Shown piece after piece: positions 13,011-25,009 of a DNA stretch of 64,000 nucleotides. A program made the position numbers and the translations under genes. The DNA is from Vanilla planifolia. Lineage: Eukaryota > Streptophyta > Magnoliopsida > Asparagales > Orchidaceae. How positions within the stretch are numbered: position 1 is the stretch's first letter; each line of letters starts with the position of its first letter. The stretch spans positions 12,641,170-12,705,169 of the forward strand of contig CM043872.1 in assembly GCA_023846275.1 (NCBI GenBank), read 5' to 3'. The notes beneath the pieces were generated by a model, which was not told the origin of the DNA, did no database searches, and was given only the letters and a program-made list of their open reading frames with translations.

Positions 13011-13429
13011 GTTTCTTTTAAAGATTGAAAGATGGTTTACTTTTATACTCCATTACAATTTTAATTTGAATATTAGTTTGGATTATAAAAACAAAACAAC
13101 TGTTTGAATTCTTTACAAAAAAATTCATTTGGTTTATGGTTTTTAAGAGGTACATTAGAGTGATGATTTCGAAAGAGAAAATGACAAACAACAAACTTGT
13201 AGAAGATGAGCTCTTCAATCTCTGGATACTCTATCTCCTTAGCCATGTAAGCTCATATCACATCTACTATTAACTTCTTTTCTTATCCTTAGGCCCTCAA
13301 CCCATAAAGTAGCCCACCAATCATGGTTGGTTATGGGGGCTTCACATCCCCCAATCAATCCTTTTACAATGGTGTTAGGTGAATCTATGAATCCTTCACT
13401 TATCTGAATCAAGCTACCTATAATGTTGA

Positions 13430-13990
13430 AAAACAAGCTTGAGGTGATATTTGAAGAAGAAGAAGAAGAAGAGATTTTAAAAATGTTATTTCCCTTCAAA
13501 TTCAAGTTAATTGGAAAATTCTCCTATTGTTGGCTTAATATGGATATTATTCATTAAATTTACAAAAAAAAAATCATTTTTCAAGTTCTTTTTAATAGCA
13601 TATCTAGACCATTAACACTTTTTTATTTGATTCACTAAGGAGATTATTTATAATACTAGCTTAAAAGAGCAAGTAACCTTAGCAAACATTGAAATGAAAG
13701 TGCTCAAATGGCATCCTGATTTCCATATGAAGTTGAAACCTTCTCTAGCATTGATTTGGGTTTTAATGGAACAACTTGCAATCCATTTCTTCAATAAAGA
13801 AGTTTTCTATCCTCTAAAATTGACCAAGTTAAATTGCAAAAGCTTTCCTCAGTTGCATTAATGGAACTTGTGGCACACAAAAAACAAATGTTTCAACTTG
13901 CCAAAATGCTAGATTTTGAATACTTTGAAGGCAAAAAAGCCAAACAAGGTAGGGATCTTTTGAAAAAGTAATTTTCTTATTAGGTCACAC
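13430..13990 (+). pseudogene. LINE ORF1 remnant (DUF4283-type)
   Basis: Around 13,490-13,540 the translation reads FPFKFKLIGKFSYCWLNMDI, the beginning of the DUF4283 domain of plant L1 ORF1. Near 13,700-13,800 it reads KWHPDFHMKL and then HFFNKE, the later part of the same domain. Several stops and shifts separate them. An acidic run just upstream (EVIFEEEEEEE) matches a short GAA repeat at 13,455-13,475. ORF1 would bind element RNA. The minus-strand open frames over 13,018-13,505 are shadows. Confidence 0.72.
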
Positions 13991-14119
13991 TAGACAAAGA
14001 TCAACTAATTAACCTTTTAATAAAACATCAAGATTAGAAGAATTTTAAAAATTTCTCTTTTGTTTAAGCAAACAACTCATTTTTTGAAATAAGAGTTCTT
14101 TGGCATAACCACTATCAAA

Positions 14120-14500
14120 ATGCTAAGAGCTCCAACATATTTTGGTTAAAGAAGATTTCAATGTAGTAGCATCTCTAAATGAAACAAGGGGCATTCCACT
14201 CCAAAATTAGAAATTGTTTAAGAATTCTTTAACTCCATTAACTAGAGTGGCCTCATCAAATTACCATTCTTAAGAAATTCTTTTATTTGGTCTAATAAAA
14301 GGAAAGGGAGATAGGTCTTAAAAAGACTAGATAGAGTGTTGGTGAATCAAGATTGGATTGATCAATTTCTTATTACTATAATTCAACACATTCACAAAAT
14401 AGGTTCAGATCACGCTTCATTGTTTATATGCTTTCCTAAGGAATAATCACCAGCTCCTAAGAAGTTTAGGTTTTAAAACTTTTGGTTGAAGCACTAGTCC
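14120..14500 (+). pseudogene. LINE AP-endonuclease, C-terminal part
   Basis: The readable pieces are DFNVVASLNETRGIP at about 14,155-14,200, then RLDRVLVNQDWIDQF and IGSDHASLF at 14,325-14,425. The D-F-N and S-D-H motifs are the metal-binding and catalytic signature of the exonuclease-endonuclease-phosphatase fold in LINE ORF2. The N-terminal part is missing or unreadable. Confidence 0.8.
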
Positions 14501-15029
14501 TTTCTTTAAACTTTGGAATGTAATTAACATTACCAGTTACTTGTTATGGGATAGAAGCTTTTGCACTTAAGCTAAGCTAGCTCAAAGCTTGTCTAAACCA
14601 TGTTTGGAAACATATTCGACTCAATTAAGTTAGCTAAAGAACAAGTCAAACTAAATGTAAATCAATTTGAATTAAGTCCGAATGAGGAAGGAGCTAACTA
14701 AGGCACATAAGAACCTTCTTGATGAAATTAGAAAAAAGGAAGATTATTCGCATGAAAAGGTTGGTATCATATGGATAAAAGAAGGAAAAAGAACACAAAA
14801 TTCTTCTATACCATGGTCAAAGAAAAAATATCTAAATTAAAAAATTGCAACATAAAGGACTCCAATGGTAATTAGGTTCATTAAGAAGAAAAAATAAAAA
14901 AGTGTTAATTCAACTTTTTTAGAAATTATTGTTAACTTCTAAGCTCACTATGATTGGTTATATTCCCTCAATAAATGATGAAGATAATAATATGCTAATG
15001 TAAAAAGTCTCAATGGAGAACATCAAAGA

Positions 15030-16260
15030 CATTATGTTTTAGATCGACTCCTATAGCACCCCAGAACCTAATAGTTTTAATGGTAAATTATTCACATATT
15101 ATAAGGATATGATTGCAAAGGATATCTTAGATGTAATAAAGAACTTTTTGACAAGGTTCTAGTCTCTAAAGGAATATATAGCATTAATCTTATCATTATC
15201 CATAAAAAAGAGAATATATAAACTTTTATTGATTTAAAAAACCTATTAATGAACTTTTAATGAAAAACTTTGCTTTAAATTGTTAATAGTCAAACTTTAG
15301 AACTTCCTCTTCTTATTCTCTAAAAAAAAGCAAATTTATTAAGGACAAAAAGGTTACTAATAATATTTTTTTGACTTAAGAATCGATTGAAACAATAAAC
15401 CAAAGAGCTAAAGGAAACAACTGCATAATTAAACTTGAGCTAAAAAAAGTGTCTTTCACTATCCATCATGGGAACTTCTAAGGTTCGTACCAAAATTCAA
15501 TATTGTGGATACCTTCAAGAATGTTCTATATAGCACTTAAACTTCTATCATGATTAATAGCAAGTTGAACAGTGATTTCAAGTGGCATGAAGGCTCAAGC
15601 AAGATAATCCAATCTTACCCCTACTTTTCATTCTATATATGGAAGTGTTTAGTTAATGGAATAAGCTCATTAATCAATGAAAGATTTTATACAATTTATA
15701 GCACAAATCTAGTCCAATTGTATCTCACTTTGGCTGATGATATAATGATCTTTAATACAAGAGACATAAAATCAATTTTCAACATTCACAAATTTCTAGA
15801 AAACTTCCAAAACATATCTATAGCAACAAAATGAATCCAGACCATGCTAGAAGAATCAATTAGATACTCAATTTTAAGAGAAATAAACTCCTTTAAAATT
15901 GTCTGAGTTATCCAATTTTCACTTGTAGAAAGAAATTAACTTATTTTAGACATCTAATTAAGAAAATTAATAAGAAGGTTGTAAGATGGAAGAAAAATCT
16001 ATTTGATGAAGATTCATTTTAGTCAAATATATCCAGACTTCAATTCCTAAGTACTCATTGATGGTCATGTATCCTCCTCTTAGCATTTTACATAGAATTG
16101 AGGAGATGATGAATGATTTTCTTTGGGTTGACTTGGAGAACAATCATAAGTGGCATTAGACCAACTAGGATAAAGTTAGTCTATTTATTAAGGAGAATTG
16201 TTCAAGCCTTAAAAAATTAAAGGAACTAAGATAACATTTTCAACAAAACTCAATTGAAAA
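15030..16260 (+). pseudogene. LINE reverse transcriptase
   Basis: Motifs appear in the expected order: EPNSFNGKLF near 15,070, SKFIKDKKVTNNIF near 15,330, an open frame at 15,550-15,834 with the active-site motif LADDIMIF (aspartates at 15,736-15,741), then YPPLSILHRIEEMMNDFLW near 16,065-16,125 in the thumb region. The catalytic aspartate pair is intact, but stops and shifts occur before and after the open frame, so no working enzyme could be made. Confidence 0.88.
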
Positions 16261-16379
16261 CTTCTCTCAACTAGATTAAAATACATGACATCAAGCATAC
16301 AATGTGTCATATCGAGCACATGAAAATATATGGAAAAGATAAAAGATATGGTCATGAAACATATTAAAGTATCCAACTT

Positions 16380-17410
16380 AATAGAAACTAGCTATTGGGC
16401 GCTCACATATGATGGAACCTTTAGCACTTAGTTGGCTTGGAAAGTTATTAAAAGAAAAGGATTGATATTGAAATCTAGTTGAAGAATTTGGAACTCAAAA
16501 TGTTCTAAAAACATCCCTATTTTAATTTAGAGAATATTGAACAAATTAATGTCATTTATAAATATTTTGAGAAAGCTCTACATATAGATGGAATAAAAAT
16601 GCCCACACTATCCCAATGAAGATTCAATAATCACACATTTGATGTTACAAAACCAAAAACATCTAGGTTGCCTTTGCTAATAGTCTAAACATTAAAGAAG
16701 CTAATATTACAAAGATAACTACATTATACCGTAATAGTGAAGCATGGAAATAATTATTCTATTGGAGTAAAGATCATTAAAAAAATTATTCAATAAATCT
16801 TTTGTTGGAACATATGGAAGACTAGAAATCTTAAAATCTTTTAAGAAAACAACCAATTAGTAAACAACATTATTCACAATGTCATATTCAATTGTCATAA
16901 CATCTTTTATTACTTTTTACTCACTTTATCATCTCAAGAAGGTCTTCAATTGGATCAGCTAGATTTGGTTCCTCCCTTCACATTATTGTAATATAAATGT
17001 TGTGAAGGTGTTAAATGATCTCTCCTTCCAAAGAGAATATTTAAATTTAATGTCAATGGGATAATAACTATTTGGCTATGGAGGAATTATCAATAATCAT
17101 TAAGGAAAAATAATGAAAGATTTTTTTGCTTTCATTGAAAATGTATCAATGATACAAGCTAAAGGAATCACACTATACTCAGGTCAAGTGTGCAACAACC
17201 AAGATCTAACAAACATTATCATTGAAATGGACTATAATGACAAACAAAAATGGTGTAAGGTTAGGCAAACAACCCTAGGAAGTTTCTTAACATTTAGCAA
17301 ATAAACCAAGAGCTGGGAATGATAATTTGTTATTAGAATGTTATATATAAAGAAGGAAATAAAGTGGTTAATTATCTAGTAAAAATAATAGCAAAATGCT
17401 CAAAATGAGC
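16380..17410 (+). pseudogene. LINE zf-RVT segment and terminal RNase H
   Basis: Near 16,390-16,450 the translation SYWALTYDGTFST, a stop, then AWKVI is the zf-RVT linker found after plant LINE reverse transcriptases. The open frame at 17,113-17,304 reads FFAFIENVSMIQAKGITLYS and then NIIIEMD, the middle of an RNase H fold with one catalytic aspartate visible. A further shifted piece near 17,350 (KEGNKVVNYLVKIIAKC) is the C-terminal helix. Confidence 0.75.
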
Positions 17411-17480
17411 GACTTGGGATCCACAATATCTTTCAAAATATTACAATGCACTCACCCAATTAAATGAAATTCAACATCTA

Positions 17481-17960
17481 TACATTCAAACTACATACAA
17501 GATACAACTCTGGTGATTAGCCCATGTACGATGAGGAAAAATTACATAAGTTCACTTTTCATGAACTCTTCATATTACATGATAAACATCATTGTGTTGT
17601 GCAAAGTTTGTTACTATTCACAATTGCATATTTTTGTTCCAAGATGAAACTTCTCACTTTATATTGAATAAATATGCTCAGTACTTAGATTGCCACTATA
17701 ATCATGCAATTGCTCTGACATTTCTTAATAGTTCAACCAAGAATATCGCATCAGACAATTATGCCCTGTGTCTATTATTATTATTTAAAAATGGATATCA
17801 TCATTCTATAATGATGCCTCACTAATAGCCTTACTATCATATTTGGATTCTTCATACTATGATGATGCCTCCTATCTTCGCATCAAACAACTGCACTTTA
17901 TGGAAGCTTATATTATTCATATCTAGACATCTTTGCATTAGACATGTACTCTCAGAGGAT
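17481..17960. other. Unassigned stretch after the LINE
   Basis: No LINE poly(A) tail is visible. The open frame at 17,592-17,825 has no recognisable product. Confidence 0.4.
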
Positions 17961-17969
17961 GCTCACCAT

Positions 17970-18490
17970 ATTATAAGTAATATAATAATGAAGTAATGAA
18001 ATGCTATTACCAAGCTTGCTTGACACGAACATATCTTGTGTGATTAATTTGATGGTGTGATTCTGGAGGTGCTTTGAGAAAGCAAGTGAGAGGCGTAAAA
18101 GGGAAGATCTTGACTAATTAGTGAGTGTTCACAAAGAGAACCAAATCACTGGGAAAGTGCTTAAATCATTTTTATATCTTTCAAGAAAATTATTCATGTC
18201 TGACTCTCTAATTTGTACAAGTGAACATATGATTTTTTTATTTATTATTCTAAGAATTTTACTTGTATGTGTACCTCAACACTTCACTAATGTGAGTATT
18301 TTGGGTATGGGTATTAAACTGTCTTTTCTTTTGGTATGTTAATGATTAATACAAATCCTTAACTTTTAAGAAAGTTTTTACTTGCTCGATGATTATAGAA
18401 TTTTTTATTCTAAACCTATAGAACCTTAGGAAGGCCATTGTATGGATATATTACTTGAACATCTATACTTATCAATTGTCAATAGCCCAA
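17970..18490 (+). repeat. Direct repeat, copy 1 (partner at 23,695-24,245), probable LTR
   Basis: Aligns along its length with 23,695-24,245. Shared elements in order are gaagtaatgaa, accaagctt, gtgattaatttgatggtgt against gtaattaatttaatggtgt, a tctttcaagaaaa stretch, gaattttacttgt/gaattctacttgt, and ctttttacttgct before the end. The two copies flank the inverted Gypsy cluster. Whether they are the LTR pair of one element or independent solo LTRs is unclear. Confidence 0.72.
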
Positions 18491-18719
18491 TATAAATTTT
18501 AGCATATCACCTTACGTCAACCTGTATCATACATGGTTAGCTTTAGGAACTTGCATGATTTTTAATTTATCATTAAACAAGAATCTTTTAAATTTGTCCA
18601 TTTTTTGTTAATTATTACAAATTATTAAAAATAATATAAAACAAAACATAATAATCAAAATTCTTAACTTTGGTTCTTTGTTCTATTTCTTCTTTTATGT
18701 TTAAGTGTAGAATGATAAT

Positions 18720-20960
18720 ACTCCACATTGAAACTAGTAGATGATTTGTTTGAGGATTAGATTCAATGAGTTGGTGGTATAAGTAGAGGGGAATGGGTTC
18801 CTTATAGAGTAGAAGTAGAAGAAATGATGAAAGTAGTGGTATGAGTTTAAGAGTGAAAAGTTTTTAAAAGAATCTCACTCTTATGGGCAATTGATTCTCT
18901 AAATTTTTTCACATCATGAGAAACTTGATATACTTTTTCTAAACCAATAATATTTCTTTGAGTACAACTCAACTTGAATAGACTCCATAAGCCTAACTTA
19001 AAATTGAGATAATACTACCTGATCTGGATCTTGGTATAAGTCAAATTGTATTAGTGGGGGTCAATGTGTGTTGATGAGTGAAAAGGATTTGTAGATTGTA
19101 GATCAATGTGGGTTGATGGGTCAACACGTGTCTAACAAATCAGTGAGGTTAGATGGGATAGCATGGGTTAAGTGGGTCGCATAGGTCAACGTAAGCAGTG
19201 GCAATAGCTATAAATAATGACAACAAATACTAACAAAGGAAAAAATAGCCCAAAACATAATTTTAAGCATTTTTAAGTCATATTTGACCAAAATTTGCAT
19301 CAATTGAGCAATAAGATTATTACTTGGATTCCTTAACTTGATTAATTAATATAAACAAAATTGAAATATGTAATAAATAAAAGTCAGCTCTAATTGATAA
19401 TAATAATAATAATAGAGACTAATAAGAAATAGAAGAGCTAATCCTAGTATGGTTCCAAGTCTAAATAAAACTAGTATACCTCCATGTAGAATCTCTGTGT
19501 GATGTATGGCATGCTATTGCTTCATCCTCCTTAGGTTGTAAAGATCTCAACTTTGTGAAGTTAGGGTAAAATCTCTGATATTACTCTAACATCTCTTGAT
19601 TAAGAAATAAAGCTCCTTTAGTAATCCAAGTTTTGTCAAAAGATGGGATGGCCTTAACAACATGCCAAAAATCTCTATTTGATCATTTAAGATTTGCTCT
19701 GCTTAATCTTTCAACTCACTAGATGGGGATAAAAGTGTTGGTGGGATAGGTTAGCTCAACAAAGATGGTGGAGGTTGAAAAGGATCATTAGGTATTGGAC
19801 ATGTTTTCCTATAAGGTACAAGATCTAAAATATTAAAAGTAAAACTAAGTAAATCCAAAACACATTCATTGATAGCTAGTTTTTTAATAATTATAAACTA
19901 TCTGACACCATAAACATGCAATTTTCTAAAGGTTTCTATGTGAATCTCTTAGACTAACATGGATCATTACATAATCATTCTTAACAAATTCTTTGGGTGT
20001 TATCTATGAAGATCTACCAATCATTTATATATTTTATTATTTAAATTAATTTGTTTAGTAACATGAGTAAGTAATGATGAAATATGATAAGAAAAAGACT
20101 TGGTAAACTCAGAAGTACAAAAATAATTAGGTAAAGAAATAAAATAAGTTGGACTTTGATGATGATCTCTAAAATAAATTTCAAAATGACTCAAACCCAT
20201 TACTCAATTAATAGAATTATCACAAGAAAATTTAATGCATGATAATAAAGGATCCCAAGTTGCAATATGCTCTCTTACTAAGCTATGAAGCAGATGGCCT
20301 AAACTTTGTTTGATTAGTTCTTTTTATTCATCTATCTAAGTATGATAAGTTGATAAATATTTAAGTTTTACGTGAGTTGATTAATTTAATTGATAATGTG
20401 ATAAATGTGATGATGAGGTCTCAGGAACTAGATTTATAGCATGTTGAATATCTCTTAAAGATAGAAGCATGTTTGGCAAGTCATTGATAAATACTTCCAT
20501 AAATTATTTCAACAAAGGTTAAACTATAGGTAGTGTGGTGGGAATCTTATTATGAGTTTTCCTAATTTTTATAAATAAGATAACTTTATTACTGATAATA
20601 TCTCTTCCAATTTTGACTAATAAAATGACACTAAGTAATTTTCTTTTAGATTATTTGGGTTAGAAATTTTCTTCAAGGGAGGTGAAAAATGTGATCTTCT
20701 TTCTATTGTATATGAAATTACACATATTAGCTCTTCCATTTAAGGTAACATCACGATTGTATAACCAAAGTCTTCTTAAGATAAGATTATTTACCTGCAT
20801 TGGGATAATATTACACTATAATTCTTTAGAATATTGACCAAATTTTAAAGGAATGTAATATCTTTATTGTATAAAAATTGAGATTTTATTAATCCAAGAT
20901 ATAACGTATGGGTGAGGATGGTATTTTAATATTAAACTTATCATTTTGGTAGTATTATAT
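18720..20960 (-). mobile_element. Gypsy element fragment A (minus strand): protease, integrase, pol end
   Basis: On the minus strand, from about 20,960 downwards, there is a retropepsin-like region and the linker to the reverse transcriptase (near 20,450 it reads LRDIQHAINLVPE). The sequence then jumps straight into the second half of integrase (LGHLLHSLVREHIATWDPLL, ~20,330-20,270), and on to the C-terminal region ending near 19,480. The reverse transcriptase and RNase H are deleted. Sequence from 19,480 down to about 19,030 is non-coding and pairs with the opposite-strand copy at 22,870-23,460. Confidence 0.75.
19040..19205 (+). repeat. GT-rich minisatellite-like block (gtcaa...gggttgatgg words)
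   Basis: Repeated variants of a ~20 bp word around gggttgatgggtcaac, e.g. gatcaatgtgggttgatggg and gttaagtgggtcgcataggt. A reverse-complement counterpart lies at 23,265-23,400 (acccatcaaccctaccaacc). It sits downstream of the pol end in both opposed Gypsy fragments. Confidence 0.65.
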
Positions 20961-21059
20961 GTTATGTATTGATACAACTATTGCTATCTGTAATGATCAA
21001 TAAGGTCTTCAAGTAATTTAAACTACAAATAACTTAATAAATTAATAAAAAATAAACTA

Positions 21060-21650
21060 AAATTTGTAATATATAAGGGTCTATTATAATTAACCCCAAT
21101 AATAAAAATGATAATAGAGACTAATGAGAAGTAGATGAGCCAATCCTAGTATTATTTCAAGTTCAAATAAGACTAGTATACCTCCAAGTAAAACATTTGC
21201 CTAATGTACGAGATTCTACTGCATCAATTTTCCTAGTGATTTGATGCTCTTTATGGATGTTAGATAATGGGTCATGATCTCTTTTTTGAGCCTTCTCACC
21301 TTCGAGTTGATATTACACAACATACTCATTTTAAACAAACTTGGTGACAATACTTTGTTACTTCATTTAAATTTTATTACTTATAATATTATGAGTATCT
21401 CTATTTATATAGACTTTACGAGTACAATAGTAATTTTCTAACTTAAGAATATGAAGTTATGAGACATATTTTGGAATTCTAAAGAATATTTTAAGAATTA
21501 AAGGGGATAAATACCTTTAACAAAAGACTAATGTAAGTCCTTCAATTTTAATATTAAAAAAGTTATCATAAGAATGTAATTTCCTAAGGGGTATTGATGA
21601 CAATCTCTTGAACCTAACATGAATCATTACATTATCACCCCCAACAAAGT
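21060..21650 (-). mobile_element. Gypsy element fragment B (minus strand), truncated pol end plus downstream region
   Basis: Bases 21,060-21,260 match 19,385-19,640 in the same orientation (for example gactaatgagaagtagatga against gactaataagaaatagaaga). Bases 21,590-21,650 match the integrase C-terminal segment at about 19,960-20,000 (taacatgaatcattacatta against taacatggatcattacataa). It is a third copy of the same family, with a large piece deleted or replaced between the two matches. Confidence 0.6.
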
Positions 21651-23460
21651 TACATCGATAGTTGCCCAACATAGAACTTGTGTCATAACTAAATCGGGTA
21701 ATTATGGCTAAGGAGCATATACACCATTACATGTACTACAACAACCATAAGAAGATATAAGTATGAATTTTGTCTTAGGATTACCCAAAAGTGTTATCTA
21801 TATTCACAAAAAAAAATAGATTTTCTAAAATTTCTTATTTCATATCATACTATAAGACATTTAGATGCCACCAATATCATGAAGTTATTTCTTAATAAAG
21901 TTGTGAAACTACATGGCTTACCTGAATAATTATGTCATATTATGATGTTAAATTTACTTGTTACATCTGGAAAATACTTTAGTATTTAATAAGAATAAAA
22001 CTTAAGTTTTCATCAACTTATCATCCTTATACAGATAGATAAATAAAAGTAGTCAACCAAAGCTTAGGCAATCCTTTTTATAGCTTAACAAGAAAACATA
22101 TTTCAACTTGGGATCTTTTATTTTTTGCTTACAATAATTTTGTTAATCGAACAACAAGTTTAAGTCATTTTGGATTTTTTTTGGAAATTGTCTTCAAAGT
22201 CCTATTGATTTGATCTTACTTTATAATTTTTGCACTTTTGAGTTTACTAAGTTGTTTAATTATCATATTTTATCATTACATAGATATATTGCTAAATAAA
22301 ATTAATTTAAATACTAGAGTATATAAATGACTAGTAAATACTTATAAATAACTTAAAGAATTTACTAAGGATGATTAAAATAATGATCTATATTAAGTCT
22401 AAGAGATTTCATAATGAACCCTGAAGAAATTGCATACCCATGATGCTAGATTGTTTAGAATTGTGAAGAAACAAAGTATCAACGTGTATGTTTTAGATTT
22501 ATCGAAAGATTATAGAATTATTGTTACCTTTAAGATTTAGGATTTTATTTCTTATAAGAAACCATGCCCAATAGTGAGCCTTTTGCACTATTACTATTAT
22601 TGAGCAAACATATTCCATAAATACCTTTAGTCCCATGTGCTCAATTAAGAGATCATATGGAGCAAATATTAAATGATCAAAGAAGTTTCATATAGGATTT
22701 AGCATAACAAAGTTTTTTGGTATGTTGGTGAAGCCATCTAGCATCTAACAAACTTGGATTACTAGAGAAGAGCTTCACTACTTAAACCCAGAGATGTTAG
22801 AACAATATCAAAGATTTCACCCTAGTTCCATGGAGTTGAACTCTTTTTTACCTAGGGAGGATGATGCAATAGCTTCCAATATTTCACACAAAGTTTCCAC
22901 TTAAAGATATATACTAATTTTATTTGGACTCAAAGCCATGACAAGATTGGCTTTCCTAATTTTCATTAATCTTCATTATCATTATAAGGGTCAATTATAG
23001 TCATATTTTAGTTTGTTTTTTATTATTTGGTCAAGTTACATCTATATTTTATTTTAAATTATACGAAGGCCAGTTAATAGCTTTTCAAATTTTTTCAACT
23101 TTAAATTTAGTCGATGACATCCCAATAATAGTTTTGTAGTGTTAATGATGAAAAATTTGGTAAAAATTAACTTAAAAAATACATTAAATTAAGTTGTGTT
23201 GTTTTCATTGCCGTATGTAGCCGTTTCAATTGTCTGCAATGACTTGCTTGCCTCTCTCAACTCACACTGACTCATCAAACCTCATTGATCTACACAACCT
23301 AAATTGACCCATCAACCCTACCAACCCATGTCAACTTGTGATCCACAAACCCACTTGACTTGTTAACACACATCAACCCACGTTGAATAACAAACCATAG
23401 GCATCACCACTCATCTCCACCTACTTTGCATTGGTCGTGTCACTTGCTACCTCACCACTC
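21650..23460 (+). mobile_element. Gypsy element fragment C (plus strand): integrase and pol end
   Basis: On the plus strand the integrase core can be followed from about 21,700: MNFVLG, later NYMAYLN, then TYFNLGSFIFCLQ and SPIDLIL near 22,200. The chromo-like C terminus follows at 22,700-22,870, with frames reading WITREELHYLNP. From 22,690 to 23,020 the reverse complement aligns strongly with 19,385-19,680, and integrase pairs with integrase of fragment A, so A and C form a large inverted duplication. Confidence 0.78.
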
Positions 23461-23694
23461 ATTGGATCATGCTCAAGATGCAAAGGTCTATTTGAAAACT
23501 TCTTATTTTAATTAATTTTATAACATTTTAAGGCATTTTTGATAGAATTCATAGTTTTTATGATTTGTGATGACTTTTAAAATTCTTAAAATGTCCTGTA
23601 GAATTAAAAAATATGTATTTTAGTATTACCAAATATCCTTTCGTATATTCCTATATTAGCAAATTATCATTATATTCATAGTTCTTTATAAATA

Positions 23695-24245
23695 AAAATG
23701 CTCATCATGTTATAATTAATATAATTTTAAATGAAGTAATGAAGTGTTGTCACCAAGCTTATTTGATATGAGTGTGTTGTGTAATTAATTTAATGGTGTA
23801 ATTTCAAAGATGCCTAGAAAGACAAACAAGAAGCTCAAAATGAGAGATCTTGATCTATTATCCAGCATCCATAAGAGTATAAAATCACTAAGAAAGAATC
23901 TAACCCTTTTATTTTGTCTTTCAAGAAAAATTAATCATCACATCCAACTTTTTAATTTGTTTAAGTGCATGTGTAATTTTCTTGTTATGCATTTTAAGAA
24001 TTCTACTTGTTTGTGTACCTTGTCACTTTTCTATCAATATGAGTTTTGGGGTTTAGATTGTTAAACCATTTTTTCTTTTAAGTTGAGATCCTTCGTGTTA
24101 AAGATTAGTGTAAGTCTTTGACTTCTAGGAAACTTTTTACTTGCTTAGTGATCTTAGCATTTTGCATAAGCCAGTATGAATATATTGCTTAAACCTAAGC
24201 ACTTCTTAATTATTAATAAGACAAATATATGTTTTAATCATCCTA
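23695..24245 (+). repeat. Direct repeat, copy 2 (partner at 17,970-18,490), probable LTR
   Basis: Mate of the repeat at 17,970-18,490, in the same orientation and slightly longer. The open frame at 23,810-24,064 falls inside the repeat and has no counterpart in the other copy, so it is not a gene. Confidence 0.72.
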
Positions 24246-24309
24246 TATTAGTATTACTCTTAAGTATATCATATGTTATATTTATAAAGCTTTATGAAAT
24301 ATGGTTCAA

Positions 24310-24890
24310 TAAGTGGGGGGGGGGGGAGGTGAGTTACAAGAAATAAAAAATTTTTATTTTTTAAAGAAATATTTAAAAAATATATTTTAAAGTGATTTTT
24401 AATAAGTTTGAGCATGCCTCAAAAAGAAAATTAAAGAAAATATTAATTTTATTTAAAACACATCCATTTTCTTTTAATAATATATTTTTATGAAAATTGT
24501 GAGATAGAAAAGTTGATAAGAAATAAAAATATATTCTAATGATTTTTAGATGATTTGAATTAAAATCAAGCTTATGTTCTCCCTTGAAAAAATCAGATAA
24601 AAACAAAATACAATCAATTTAAGTTTTGCATCAAAAAGATGGGCAGGCTAAACCCATGAAAAATAACAAAATAAAAGAGATAAGCTACTATGGCCTTACA
24701 ACAAAATAAAATATTGATAGAAGAAAATAATTTGGAAACATAAAATTGAACTTAATATAAACAAAATCCCTATGCTTAATGAGATAAAAGTTTTTTTAGT
24801 TGAATCAAATAGAAATAAAGAAAATTAAGAACTTAGTTTATTTGAGAAGAAAGTAAAAATTAGGAGTTTGAAGATTGAAGGACACAGTGT
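24310..24890 (-). repeat. Partial solo Copia LTR on the minus strand, same family as 1-4,550
   Basis: The reverse complement aligns with bases 1-585 and 3,985-4,550. Shared features are the actcacctcccc terminus, the tattttttaaatatttcttt stretch before it and, at the far end, an aggctaaaccc block and a ttaagcat block. Only the last ~570 bp of the LTR are recognisable. It lies between two Gypsy remnants. Confidence 0.78.
24315..24326 (+). repeat. Run of 12 G
   Basis: An uninterrupted poly-G run, followed by aggtgag. On the minus strand it is the cytosine tract that ends this Copia LTR, here longer than in the related copy at ~4,520 (acccctct). The other LTR terminus of the family has lost the tract. 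Confidence 0.95.
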
Positions 24891-25009
24891 AAGAAAGTAA
24901 TGATGAGCATTGGCTACTAATAACTTTAATAACTTGAAATTTTCCTTCAATGTCTACCAAACTTTTGCATCAAACTTCTTAAACTCAAAGCTTATCATCA
25001 AAATTCTAG

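Larger units (their letters stand above)
13430..17480 (+). mobile_element. Dead L1-type LINE with ORF1, endonuclease, RT and RNase H remnants
   Basis: Read from left to right, frames with many stops and shifts give an ORF1 of the plant L1 type, an AP-endonuclease end, a reverse transcriptase, a zf-RVT segment and a terminal RNase H. The order and spacing are those of plant L1 elements, and the RNase H is a plant-specific addition. No poly(A) tail or target-site duplication is evident, and the ORF1 zinc knuckles and endonuclease N terminus seem shortened. The element once copied itself by target-primed reverse transcription; it cannot now. Confidence 0.88.
19030..23460. repeat. Large imperfect inverted repeat formed by opposed Gypsy fragments
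   Basis: The arms are about 19,030-20,400 and 22,000-23,460, joined by about 1.6 kb containing fragment B. The best-preserved pairing is 19,480-19,680 with 22,690-22,880 reversed; both copies retain the words attgcatcatcctcc/attgcttcatcctcc and gtaatccaagttt. Transcription across it could give a long hairpin RNA, but that is only a possibility. Confidence 0.72.
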
